A stretch of 64,000 bases of DNA, taken from the NCBI RefSeq assembly GCF_016757735.1, contig NZ_CP068439.1:682001-746000 (forward strand), read 5' to 3'. The stretch comes from Aequorivita iocasae (lineage in GTDB: Bacteria; Bacteroidota; Bacteroidia; Flavobacteriales; Flavobacteriaceae). Below the pieces are notes generated by a model. That model was not told the DNA's origin. It was given only the letters and a program-made list of their open reading frames with translations, and searched no databases. Shown piece by piece: positions 9,288 through 17,954 of the stretch. The number at the start of each line of letters is the position of its first letter. Position 1 is the stretch's first letter. The position numbers and the translations under genes were made by a program.

Positions 9288-12200
9288 TTATCGTTTTAGG
9301 GTAAAGTGTCCTTTGAATTCCTTGGCGGCGCCATCCTCGGTGTATTCCACACGGAACCAGTAATCGCTCGAGGGCATCAAGCTGCCGCCATAGGTGCCGT
9401 CCCATCCCGGGCCCAGCGGGCTCAGCTGTTTCAGCAGTTTCCCGAAACGGTCAAAGATATAGATCCTGGCGGCGGGATCGCCCGTGGCGATGCCGATTAT
9501 GTTCCAGGTGTCGTGATAGCCGTCCGCGTTCGGGGTAAAATAGGGCGGGTAATCTATCACGCCGACCTCCAGGGTAACGCTGCCGCAGCCATAGATGTCC
9601 TTGATCGTTATGGTGTGCGCCCCGGGGTCCACGTTCTCAAAGATGTTGCTGTCCTGGAAGGGCCCGTCGTCCAGTTGGTACACATAGGTGCCGTCGCCCG
9701 TGGCCGTGGCCTCAATGATATGGTTCCCCGCAAAGGCGCCGTTCAACAGGCTCGCCCCGTAGGTGAACGGCGGCGAGGAAACGGTGACGGTCGTACCGGC
9801 AGTGCCCTCACAGCCCGTCGCCAGCTCGGTATAGGAAACCGTATAGGCACCTCCCTGCAGCGCTATGATGGAAGGGCCGTTCTCGCCCACGAGGATCATA
9901 CCGTCGAGCTCCCAAACGAAGGAATACAGGGCCGGGTCAAGGCCCGTATCGATCACGGGGGGGGACGGGCTCCCCTCTTCCTCGGCAATGGGGTTCCCGT
10001 TCTCGTCCACGCAAAGGCGGTATTCGCCCTCAAGCAGGACCTCGGGCAGCTGCTCCACCTTAAGGATGACCTCCGCCACCGCATAGCACTGGGGCGAGAA
10101 GGGGTTGGCCGTATTGGTCACCCGCGCATAGATGCGCTGCGGGTTGATGATGTTCGTATAGGGGAAAGCGATGGCGGGAGCCCCCGCCTCTGCAGACCCC
10201 ACCGTCTCATGGAAGGTGATCTCATAGACCGCCGGATCCTGGCCCGCCAGGATCCCGGCGCGAAGGTCCGATACCTGCTGGCTGGAGAGATCGCCAAGGT
10301 CGAACTCGGCAAAACCGTCGCTGGGGGCCACGTTGTCACAGATCACGAAGGGCTCCGCCGGCGCGACCGCGACCGCACCCCGCTGGACAATGAGCTCAAA
10401 GCTCTGGAGCCCACCGATGTAGCAGCCCGTCTCAGTGTTCAATATGCCCGTATAGATAAGCTGCGGGTTGATCGGGTCATTGTTGGCGTCCTTGTTCTGG
10501 TGGGCGGTCGTATTCACGATCGCATTATCCCCGCTCTCCGCATCCGCCGGGTCCAGGTAGAAGCTTACCGCGAAAGGCGGCTGCGGCTGTCCGCCCAGGA
10601 TCTCCCCGACCTTGGTCTCCAGGTTGAAGACCCCGATCTCGCTATCGTCCGGCGCGCAGAGTATGTACGGCGACACCACGGCGGTATCGTCGGGCAAGGG
10701 GTTGACGATCAGCTCCAGCTCCACGATCTCAAAACAGAGCGAGGCGGCATTGGTGGTCCGCACATAAATGGTCTGGGGATTGGAGGTGTTCTGGTACGCG
10801 GTGAGCTCCGGCGCGACAATCTCCGCGTTCTGGTTGACGGCGTCGTCGTAGCTCTCATAGTAGCCAAGCGTCCAGCCGTTCCCGTTGAGTATCTGCGCCT
10901 CCCGAACCGTCAGGTCGAAAAGCTCGGTCTCATCGTAGGGGCCCGGGGGCACGATCACCGTCACGTCGCACAGTTCGATCGGGTCCGGGGCGACGGGGCT
11001 CGGGTTGGCCACCACGCTGATGGTAAGGGTGGTATAGGCGATACAGCCGCTGTTGCTGTCCTCCACGCGCACGTAGAGCACCTGCGGGTTCGAGGTGTTC
11101 GCATAGGCCGTATCGGGGTCGATCGGGTTCTGGCCCTCCTGCGCGTCCTGCTCCGTCTCAAAGTAGTGCACGCCCTGGGTGAGCACCCCGTTGGTGATCT
11201 CCGCATTGCGCGAGGTAAGGTCGAAAAGGGCGGTGCCGTCAAAGGGAACGCCCAGGTCATCGCACTTGGCCCAGGGCTCGGGATCGGTTATCGGGAGGCC
11301 CTCGGTGACCACCAGGTCAAAACTGCCCACCTTGTAGCAGCCCGAGGCGGTATCGGCCAGCCGCACCCAGATGGTCTGCGGGTTGGAGGTGTTGGTATAG
11401 CTCTCGGGCTGCGCGATGAACGGCGTGCCGGCCTCGGCGTCAGCCCGGCTCAAGTGGTAGGTAACCGTAAAATCGTCCGGGTCCTGGCCGCCCAGGACCA
11501 GGTCCTCGTTCTCGCGGAGGTTGAACTCATGGAAGCCGCCCTGGTCACAGGCGGTAAGGTCCGGCAGGTCCTGCGGCAGCTCGGGGCTCTGCGCCACCAC
11601 AAGCTCCATCTCAAGGACCGTGTAGCAGCCCGTGCCCGCCGGCGGTGCGGCAAAGGCAGCCCGTACATACAATGTCTGGTTGAAGAGCACGATGTTCTGG
11701 TAGGGGCTCGTCAAGGCGTACTGGCCGTTCACAGCGTCCAGACGCGTCTCGTGGAAGGTGACCGCCAGGGTCGGGTCCCCGCCCTGTATCTCGGCAATCT
11801 TGCTGTCGAGATCAAACTGGGTAATGCCGTCATTGTCCACATCGCAGCCGAACAGGGGCGAGGGCTGCACGGGCTCCGGGTTGGGAAGGACGGTAATAAA
11901 AAAGCTCTCGGCCGCCCGGCAGCTGTTCTGACCGGCGATCGACACGAAGATCTCCTGCTGCGGGACCACCACGTTCTGGTAGGCGCCCGGGGCCGCGATC
12001 GGGATATCGTTGTCCAGGTCACCCTGGCTGGCATAGTACAGCACCGTAAGGGTCGGGTCGCCGCCCAATATCAGCGGGGTGTTCTGCGTAAGGTCGAAGG
12101 TCGAGACGCCGTCGTCACCGGTGCTCCCGTTGAGCTCGTCGTCGCAGGCCTCCAGGTCGAGCGGGCTCCCGTGGACGGGGAAGGCGCCTACCTCGAGCTG

Positions 12201-15200
12201 GAACTCCGTGATGCGCACGCAGCCCGTGACCGCGCTCTCCAGGCGCACCCAGATGGGCTGGCCCGCGCTCGGGAAGGCACCGGCGGGATCGATAGGGTTG
12301 GCCCCGGCCTGGGCGGCCACAAGGTCCGTATAATAGGTAACGGGAAGAAAGTCCCCGGGATCCTGGGCCCCATAGACCGATGCGTCCTGGGCCGTCAGAT
12401 CGAAGATGGCCTGGCCGTCGCCGTCAAGGTCGCACACCAGGTACGGGTCCATAAAGGTCGCGTCCGGGGCATCGGGCAACGGGACCACGATGAGCTGCAG
12501 CTCCACGAGGGCATAGCAGTCCGTGCTCACGTTCTCCACGCGTGCCCATACGGAGTCGCTGAAGGGGTCGTCGTTCGTGTAGAGGAAGGGCGCGATGATC
12601 TCACCGGGGCCACCGGCCTCCGCCAGCGCACGCTCCGGAAAGTACCGGACCACTACCCCGGGCTCCCCGTTGATGATCTCAGCGGTACGCAGGCTAAGGT
12701 CGAACTCGGCAAAACCGCCCCCCTGGTCGCAAAGCTCCAAGGGCTCCGGCTGCGCCGGGGTGGGCAACGATTCCACTACCAGGGTCAGGGTCACGAGATC
12801 CCTGCAGCCGAAACCGTTCGAGAGACGGGCCACCACCGTCTGGGCATTGGATATGTTCTGGTAGGCGCCCGGGACCGCGATGGGGAGGTCCGCCGCCTCG
12901 TCGGCAGGGGTCTCGAACCACGTAACCAAAAGACCGGGAACCCCGCCCGAGACCTCAAGGTCACGCGTGGTAAGGTCGAAGGTGCTTATCTGGTCCGTGG
13001 GCGTGCTACCGTTGAGCTCGTCGTCGCAAAGACGGTAGTCCGCCGGCTCGACGGCCGTGGGCGCAGGGTCCACGATAAGCTGAAGCGGCACGATATCGTA
13101 GCAGCCGCTGGCACCGTTGTTGGGAGTGGTGTTGGCAGCCGTGCCCACCCCCAGCACGTAAATGGTCTGGGAATTGGGCGTGGCATTGGTATAAGAGCCC
13201 GGATTGCCGATGGCAAGCGAAAAATCCGGCGCCGTAAGGGCAGCCATACCCGCATCGATCGCGTCCTGCTCCTGCTGGTAGAAGTAAAGGTCGTAGCGCA
13301 GGGGGTCCAGACCGTTGAGAACCTCCGAGCGCTTGGCGTTGAGATCGAAAACCTCGAAACCGTCACCGTCACCGTCGCAGAGACGGTAAGGCGTGGGCTC
13401 GGTCAGGACAGGGCTGTCACGGACCTCGAGCAAAAGCTCAACGATGGCATAGCAGCTGGTGGTAGTGCTCTCCACGCGCGCCCAGACACGGTCGTCGTAA
13501 GGGTTGATGTTCACGAACGGGTCCAAAAGCTCGTTCTCGTCCGTCTGCGCGTCAAGGTACGTGTAGTGGTAGGTCACCGTGAGGGCAGGATCGCCGCCCG
13601 TAATGGCAAGATCAGCGTCATGGAGGGTGAACTCCGTATACCCGTCACTGTCAGGATCGCACGAAACCAAAGGATCCGGAGGGGTGTTAGCAATGGGGGG
13701 TGAATCTACGATTATTACAATGGTGGTAGTGTCAAAACAATTTATATCTATAACAGGCTCAATTCTTGCATAAATAGTTTGTCCAGGAACTGGAACTGTG
13801 TATAAATCTGGCAATGGATTGATTCGCATATCGGCATCGTTCTGAGAAATATGATATGAGATATTGTACGCGGCTGCATTTTGACCATTTAAAATTGTTG
13901 CATTAAACTGAACAGGTAGGTTTATTTCTTCACCCCCATTGCCATCTTGATCGCAAGTTGTAAATGGCGGCACAGTATGCGCTTCAACAGGAGTAAAATA
14001 TATCTCAAATTGAGCGAGGTCATAACAGAACTCTTGTGCCCTATCATGAATACGGACATAGATAGTTTGTTGAGGAGGAGTAGCAATGGGATATGCGCCC
14101 GGGTTAGGTATGGCATTAACATTATTTTCGCTATCTGCTTGTGTGGTGAAATATTTTACTTCAAAAACAGTGGGATCTTGTCCTCCTAAAACGTTTTCAT
14201 CATTCTGTGTAAGATTAAAAATTCCAGTATGTGCTCCATTATCACAACGAAAAAGATCAGCCGGAGTATTAGCGATTGGCTGTGGACTAAAGTTAACGAC
14301 AAATGCCGGTGATTCTGAGACAAAGCAAGCTGCCTTAGTTCCGCTTACGGTATAGATTCCTGACTGGGTAACTTGAAGTGTTGGGGTATTGCCACCAATA
14401 GGGTTTCCATTAATGAACCAGTTATAAACATCCAAATCGTTAAAATTAGCAGTTAAGGTTTCGGTTCTGCCCTCACAGCTTTGGTTGTTGCCCAAAATTA
14501 ACAAGCCTTGCTGCGAAAGGTCTATGTTCTGTGAATATTCGTTATTGCCTTCATCGGTTTCCAAAACCACACCATTACCAGTTCCGTCGTCATCTACGAC
14601 GGCTCTTAAGGTAAATAGCTGTGGAGTTCCCAACGGTATATTCAAATTAATCGTTCCGCTTTCAGTACCATCTATAGGGATGTCATTAACTGTCTGGGCT
14701 TGACCTAACAATACTGCATCGGCATAAAAGGCGATAGGTGTGTTGGCGGGCAAAACTGCTGTGCTGTTGAAATTTGCGACAGTATATTCAACCTCCATAT
14801 TCCTATCTTGACAAAGCACACCAATATTGTCTATTACGATTGTGGCATCCGGAAGCTCCGAATTTACGCTCACAATAATATTGTTTACCATAATAAAATC
14901 TTGACCAGAACTTAGTTGGATATCTATCTGGTCGTCTCCCGGCTCTATGATATTCAACCCCTGAAGATCGTAATAATCCAGATCCATATTATACAACAAT
15001 TCTGAATTGGTATAGCTATTGGTACCGTTAAAAGCATTATTGCCAGGATTAAGAGGGGGATTATCTATAAGGATATTGTTAAGTCTGAGACTTTCATTTA
15101 TGTCGATGCCCCGGTCACCTTCCCAAGCCAAGAAGCCTATCTTGGCTGCTTGATCTGAAGCAGCATTTATATTTCCGAGAACAATATTTATATCATTATT

Positions 15201-15749
15201 ATTTCTATCTACATAATCTAAGCCATCAAACAAGGTTATTTGGTTTAGTAATAAGGATGGATCTTCATAAATAACAATAATGGCCCAACCACCAAAATTT
15301 GTACCGCCAGCGCAATAGGGACCTATAGCGCCGGTTAAATCAAGGTTAGAAAGTGTATAGAGTCCTTGTCCATTAAAAGCAACAAGATTGGTAACATCTG
15401 CATAAGCCGAAAAATAGGTTAATCCTGTATTAGCAGTTAATGAAAAAGTACGCTGGGCTGTTATATTTGTACCATTGAGAGTAACATTAAAATCACCACT
15501 TCCCGGACCTGACCAGTAAAGATGGGCAGAGACAAAAGTTTGCGTAGGGCTTAATTGAAAATCTGCACTACTTTGGGTTAAAATTGTACAGTTTGAGAAA
15601 GTCCCATTTTCTTCCGTATTCAGCGTATTTCCAAAGGCAGTAAAATCATAGCGACCATTAAATTGCAAATAACGAGATATTGGAACAACTTGTGAAAAAA
15701 TCAATAGGGGCATCAAAAAAATTAAGATAGAGAGTAGAAGTTTTTTCAT
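9288..15749 (-). CDS. Giant modular T9SS type B surface protein (gliding-motility-associated C-terminal domain)
   Basis: A 2,153-aa secreted protein. A signal peptide occupies residues 1-20. An N-terminal region of about 420 aa resembles a lectin-like/beta-sandwich segment (HLYWSGPGSGDF, GGWAIIVIYED), and an adhesin-like stretch follows to about 490. About 14 tandem modules of ~90 aa plus one degenerate copy then run to about 1,900. Each module starts with a Cys-Asp phrase (CDxDGDG, CDDELNGS) and F-D-L, contains IxGxDP and NPQTIYVRVE, and ends GCYxxxxLxLxV. The type B sorting domain closes the protein (YFTPNADGYHDTWNI to FKGHFTLKR). DxDxDG phrases suggest calcium binding. The first ~680 residues are encoded by AT-rich DNA, the rest by GC-rich DNA. 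Likely a surface adhesin; the ligand is unknown. Confidence 0.93.
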   Translation of the reverse strand: MKKLLLSILIFLMPLLIFSQVVPISRYLQFNGRYDFTAFGNTLNTEENGTFSNCTILTQSSADFQLSPTQTFVSAHLYWSGPGSGDFNVTLNGTNITAQRTFSLTANTGLTYFSAYADVTNLVAFNGQGLYTLSNLDLTGAIGPYCAGGTNFGGWAIIVIYEDPSLLLNQITLFDGLDYVDRNNNDINIVLGNINAASDQAAKIGFLAWEGDRGIDINESLRLNNILIDNPPLNPGNNAFNGTNSYTNSELLYNMDLDYYDLQGLNIIEPGDDQIDIQLSSGQDFIMVNNIIVSVNSELPDATIVIDNIGVLCQDRNMEVEYTVANFNSTAVLPANTPIAFYADAVLLGQAQTVNDIPIDGTESGTINLNIPLGTPQLFTLRAVVDDDGTGNGVVLETDEGNNEYSQNIDLSQQGLLILGNNQSCEGRTETLTANFNDLDVYNWFINGNPIGGNTPTLQVTQSGIYTVSGTKAACFVSESPAFVVNFSPQPIANTPADLFRCDNGAHTGIFNLTQNDENVLGGQDPTVFEVKYFTTQADSENNVNAIPNPGAYPIATPPQQTIYVRIHDRAQEFCYDLAQFEIYFTPVEAHTVPPFTTCDQDGNGGEEINLPVQFNATILNGQNAAAYNISYHISQNDADMRINPLPDLYTVPVPGQTIYARIEPVIDINCFDTTTIVIIVDSPPIANTPPDPLVSCDPDSDGYTEFTLHDADLAITGGDPALTVTYHYTYLDAQTDENELLDPFVNINPYDDRVWARVESTTTSCYAIVELLLEVRDSPVLTEPTPYRLCDGDGDGFEVFDLNAKRSEVLNGLDPLRYDLYFYQQEQDAIDAGMAALTAPDFSLAIGNPGSYTNATPNSQTIYVLGVGTAANTTPNNGASGCYDIVPLQLIVDPAPTAVEPADYRLCDDELNGSTPTDQISTFDLTTRDLEVSGGVPGLLVTWFETPADEAADLPIAVPGAYQNISNAQTVVARLSNGFGCRDLVTLTLVVESLPTPAQPEPLELCDQGGGFAEFDLSLRTAEIINGEPGVVVRYFPERALAEAGGPGEIIAPFLYTNDDPFSDSVWARVENVSTDCYALVELQLIVVPLPDAPDATFMDPYLVCDLDGDGQAIFDLTAQDASVYGAQDPGDFLPVTYYTDLVAAQAGANPIDPAGAFPSAGQPIWVRLESAVTGCVRITEFQLEVGAFPVHGSPLDLEACDDELNGSTGDDGVSTFDLTQNTPLILGGDPTLTVLYYASQGDLDNDIPIAAPGAYQNVVVPQQEIFVSIAGQNSCRAAESFFITVLPNPEPVQPSPLFGCDVDNDGITQFDLDSKIAEIQGGDPTLAVTFHETRLDAVNGQYALTSPYQNIVLFNQTLYVRAAFAAPPAGTGCYTVLEMELVVAQSPELPQDLPDLTACDQGGFHEFNLRENEDLVLGGQDPDDFTVTYHLSRADAEAGTPFIAQPESYTNTSNPQTIWVRLADTASGCYKVGSFDLVVTEGLPITDPEPWAKCDDLGVPFDGTALFDLTSRNAEITNGVLTQGVHYFETEQDAQEGQNPIDPDTAYANTSNPQVLYVRVEDSNSGCIAYTTLTISVVANPSPVAPDPIELCDVTVIVPPGPYDETELFDLTVREAQILNGNGWTLGYYESYDDAVNQNAEIVAPELTAYQNTSNPQTIYVRTTNAASLCFEIVELELIVNPLPDDTAVVSPYILCAPDDSEIGVFNLETKVGEILGGQPQPPFAVSFYLDPADAESGDNAIVNTTAHQNKDANNDPINPQLIYTGILNTETGCYIGGLQSFELIVQRGAVAVAPAEPFVICDNVAPSDGFAEFDLGDLSSQQVSDLRAGILAGQDPAVYEITFHETVGSAEAGAPAIAFPYTNIINPQRIYARVTNTANPFSPQCYAVAEVILKVEQLPEVLLEGEYRLCVDENGNPIAEEEGSPSPPVIDTGLDPALYSFVWELDGMILVGENGPSIIALQGGAYTVSYTELATGCEGTAGTTVTVSSPPFTYGASLLNGAFAGNHIIEATATGDGTYVYQLDDGPFQDSNIFENVDPGAHTITIKDIYGCGSVTLEVGVIDYPPYFTPNADGYHDTWNIIGIATGDPAARIYIFDRFGKLLKQLSPLGPGWDGTYGGSLMPSSDYWFRVEYTEDGAAKEFKGHFTLKR
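9306..13703 (-). repeat. GC-rich block of tandem ~90-residue modules with biased codon use
   Basis: Within the giant gene this stretch encodes modules 3-15 and the sorting domain. It is far richer in G+C than anything else in the window. The complementary strand is open in exact codon register over the whole interval. The gene therefore uses no TTA, CTA or TCA codon for about 1,465 codons, although Leu TTA and Ser TCA are common in neighbouring genes. Composition returns to the AT-rich norm just past 13,690, near the junction between modules 2 and 3. Modules share the order Cys-Asp-rich turn, FDL, IxGxDP, YxNxxNPQTIYVR, GCY. Confidence 0.85.
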
Positions 15750-15769
15750 AATTTAATTAATTAGAATAT

Positions 15770-15777
15770 CAAATATA
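15770..15777 (-). promoter_or_regulatory. Probable -7 box for the giant surface-protein gene
   Basis: Minus-strand TATATTTG, 20 bases before the ATG at 15749, fits the TAnnTTTG consensus. No convincing TTG -33 element was found at the usual distance, in a very AT-rich 250-bp spacer that holds no gene. Confidence 0.45.
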
Positions 15778-15970
15778 TCGAATACAATGCTTTATATTAA
15801 TATTTTACATGCAAAACCTGATAAAAAACAAAAATTTTTATATTAATCAGAAAAATTCTGTGCATTTTTTAAGATTAATATTTTTTTTAAAAGTATCAAT
15901 CCTCCAAAGCTTAATAAAAAACAGAGCAGGAATTTTACTTTAAAATGTAGGTCTTTAAGGTTGTGATTTC

Positions 15971-15978
15971 TACATTTG
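15971..15978 (+). promoter_or_regulatory. Probable -7 box for the acyl-CoA dehydrogenase gene
   Basis: Plus-strand TACATTTG matches TAnnTTTG and lies 21 bases before the ATG at 16000. No clear -33 TTG at 19-21 bases upstream. Confidence 0.5.
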
Positions 15979-15999
15979 TATTCCTTTTAAATATAGCGT

Positions 16000-17178
16000 A
16001 TGAAACCAGATTTATTTGAAGCTCCAGATTATTACAATCTAGACGAATTACTTTCCGACGAACACAAATTGGTACGCCAAGCGGCCCGTGAATGGGTGAA
16101 GCGCGACGTATCACCCATTATAGAGGAATATGCCCAAAAAGCTGAATTTCCCGAACAGATAATCAGCGGGCTTGCTGAGATTGGCGCCTTTGGCCCCTAT
16201 ATTCCGGAGGAATATGGAGGCGCTGGGCTCGACCAAATTTCATATGGATTGATCATGCAGGAAATTGAACGCGGCGATAGTGGTGTTCGCAGTACTGCTT
16301 CGGTACAATCTTCTTTGGTTATGTATCCCATCTGGAAATATGGTAATGAGGAACAACGTAAAAAATATTTACCAAAACTCGCTTCCGGTGAATGGATGGG
16401 TTGTTTCGGGTTGACCGAGCCAGACCACGGTAGTAATCCCGGGGGCATGACTACCAACTTTAAGGACAATGGAGACCATTATCTTTTGAATGGCGCTAAA
16501 ATGTGGATAAGCAATGCACCTTTTGCGCAGGTTGCCGTAGTTTGGGCAAAAAATGAGGAAGGTAGAATTCACGGATTGATCGTGGAACGTGGCATGGAAG
16601 GTTTTTCAACTCCTGAAACACATAACAAATGGTCGCTTCGTGCTTCGGCAACGGGAGAACTTATTTTTGACAATGTAAAAGTTCCCAAGGAAAATCTGCT
16701 TCCAAATAAATCTGGATTGGGCGCACCCCTTGGCTGTCTTGATTCCGCACGCTATGGAATCGCTTGGGGCGCAATCGGTGCGGCGATGGACTGTTACGAT
16801 ACGGCGCTTCGCTATTCAAAAGAACGGATTCAATTTGGAAAACCTATTGGGCAATTCCAACTTCAACAAAAAAAACTGGCCGAGATGATTACCGAAATCA
16901 CAAAAGCACAATTATTGGCTTGGCGCTTGGGCGTTATGCGAAACGCTGGAACCGCAACCAGTGCACAGATTTCAATGGCAAAACGAAACAATGTCGAAAT
17001 GGCTATTAATATTGCGCGCGAAGCAAGACAAATGCTTGGCGGAATGGGAATCACAGGTGAATACAGCATTATGCGCCACTCGATGAATCTTGAAAGCGTT
17101 ATTACCTATGAAGGAACACACGATATTCATTTGTTAATTACCGGTTTGGACATCACTGGTTTAAACGCTATTCAATAA
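16000..17178 (+). CDS. Acyl-CoA dehydrogenase, glutaryl-CoA dehydrogenase-like
   Basis: A 392-aa flavoenzyme of the acyl-CoA dehydrogenase superfamily. The FAD/substrate motif CFGLTEPDHGSNPGGM lies in the middle beta domain, and RIQFGKPIGQFQ and QMLGGMGI in the C-terminal helical domain. The base sits in SVITYEGTHDIH (Glu371), the position used by glutaryl-CoA dehydrogenases. RSTASVQSSLVM around residue 97 matches the GCDH substrate-binding phrase, which favours oxidative decarboxylation of glutaryl-CoA to crotonyl-CoA in lysine/tryptophan breakdown. The specificity is inferred from these motifs only. The stop codon abuts the ATG of the next gene. Confidence 0.9.
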   Translation: MKPDLFEAPDYYNLDELLSDEHKLVRQAAREWVKRDVSPIIEEYAQKAEFPEQIISGLAEIGAFGPYIPEEYGGAGLDQISYGLIMQEIERGDSGVRSTASVQSSLVMYPIWKYGNEEQRKKYLPKLASGEWMGCFGLTEPDHGSNPGGMTTNFKDNGDHYLLNGAKMWISNAPFAQVAVVWAKNEEGRIHGLIVERGMEGFSTPETHNKWSLRASATGELIFDNVKVPKENLLPNKSGLGAPLGCLDSARYGIAWGAIGAAMDCYDTALRYSKERIQFGKPIGQFQLQQKKLAEMITEITKAQLLAWRLGVMRNAGTATSAQISMAKRNNVEMAINIAREARQMLGGMGITGEYSIMRHSMNLESVITYEGTHDIHLLITGLDITGLNAIQ

Positions 17179-17853
17179 ATGAAAAAAAATCTTTTTCTAC
17201 TAGCGATACTGATATGCCTGCAATCTTTTTCACAGGAAAAAGATAAAAAAAACGTAAGTCTAGATGCGCTTTTAAGCGATACGCAGTTTAGTAGCGATAA
17301 CCCCGAAATGTTAGAGTTTGTATGGTGGTTACCAAGAGAATTTTGGGAAGTCTCCTATGCCCAAGACCCAACCTCTTCGGAAGAAGAATTTAAGGAATTG
17401 AACAACATTTTTGGTGATTACGAACTTTTTGGGGTGATTAGAGGAAATATCGGTCATTTTGGCGGCATTACATACCATACCGAGGAAGCCATACTGAAAG
17501 AACTAACCGTACATTATAAGGGAGAGAATCTAATGGTGGTACCAGAAGATGAAATTTCAGCAGATTTTATGAATTTCTTTATGATTATCCAGCCCATGAT
17601 TGGCAATATGCTAGGACAGATGGGCAACAATATACATTTTGTTCTTTATAAAAGCATTCGAGGCAACGAAGTGTTACCCGTAGATCCCTTAGGCAATGGT
17701 GAACTAACCATAAAGCTAGGTGATTTTGAGCGCACGGTGGATCTTCCATTAAATAGTTTATTACTTGAGAAAAAATGTAATGAGGACGGTAAATTATATT
17801 CGGGCAAGTATATTTTTTGCCCCATCCACGGTAAAAAGTTAGTTAATCAATAA
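17179..17853 (+). CDS. Secreted protein of unknown function, coupled to the acyl-CoA dehydrogenase
   Basis: A 224-aa protein with a clear signal peptide (MKKNLFLLAILICLQSFSQ). The mature part has an aromatic phrase (MLEFVWWLPREFWEVSY), a Met-rich hydrophobic stretch (FMNFFMIIQPMIGNMLGQMG), and two late cysteines (Cys in LLEKKCNEDGK and in YIFCPIHGKK). I do not recognise the family. It starts at the base after the preceding stop, so translation is probably coupled. That is odd for a periplasmic protein next to a cytosolic dehydrogenase. A terminator follows 16 bp after the stop. Confidence 0.75.
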   Translation: MKKNLFLLAILICLQSFSQEKDKKNVSLDALLSDTQFSSDNPEMLEFVWWLPREFWEVSYAQDPTSSEEEFKELNNIFGDYELFGVIRGNIGHFGGITYHTEEAILKELTVHYKGENLMVVPEDEISADFMNFFMIIQPMIGNMLGQMGNNIHFVLYKSIRGNEVLPVDPLGNGELTIKLGDFERTVDLPLNSLLLEKKCNEDGKLYSGKYIFCPIHGKKLVNQ

Positions 17854-17868
17854 AAAATTGATTATTTG

Positions 17869-17898
17869 AAAAGCTTCTCCAACTGGGAAGCTTTTTTT
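17869..17898 (+). terminator. Intrinsic terminator after the gcdH-like operon
   Basis: Hairpin AAAAGCTTC (17869-17877) with GAAGCTTTT (17888-17896 region), followed by a run of T. Loop of about nine bases. Confidence 0.85.
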
Positions 17899-17907
17899 AT
17901 TTGCCAT

Positions 17908-17915
17908 TACTTTTG
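17908..17915 (+). promoter_or_regulatory. Probable -7 box for the metallophosphoesterase gene
   Basis: TACTTTTG fits TAnnTTTG, directly behind the upstream terminator and 39 bases before the ATG at 17955. A weaker TATCTTTA lies at 17931-17938. Confidence 0.45.
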
Positions 17916-17954
17916 TACTGTTTCAAATTGTATCTTTAAAAAAACAATTGATAC

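Noticed and set aside
9306-13703. A 1,465-codon open frame on the plus strand, antisense to the giant gene
   Set aside because: It is in exact codon register with the minus-strand gene and its openness follows from the absence of TTA/CTA/TCA codons there. Its translation has no signal, domain or repeat logic of its own, while the minus strand has a signal peptide, modules and a sorting domain.
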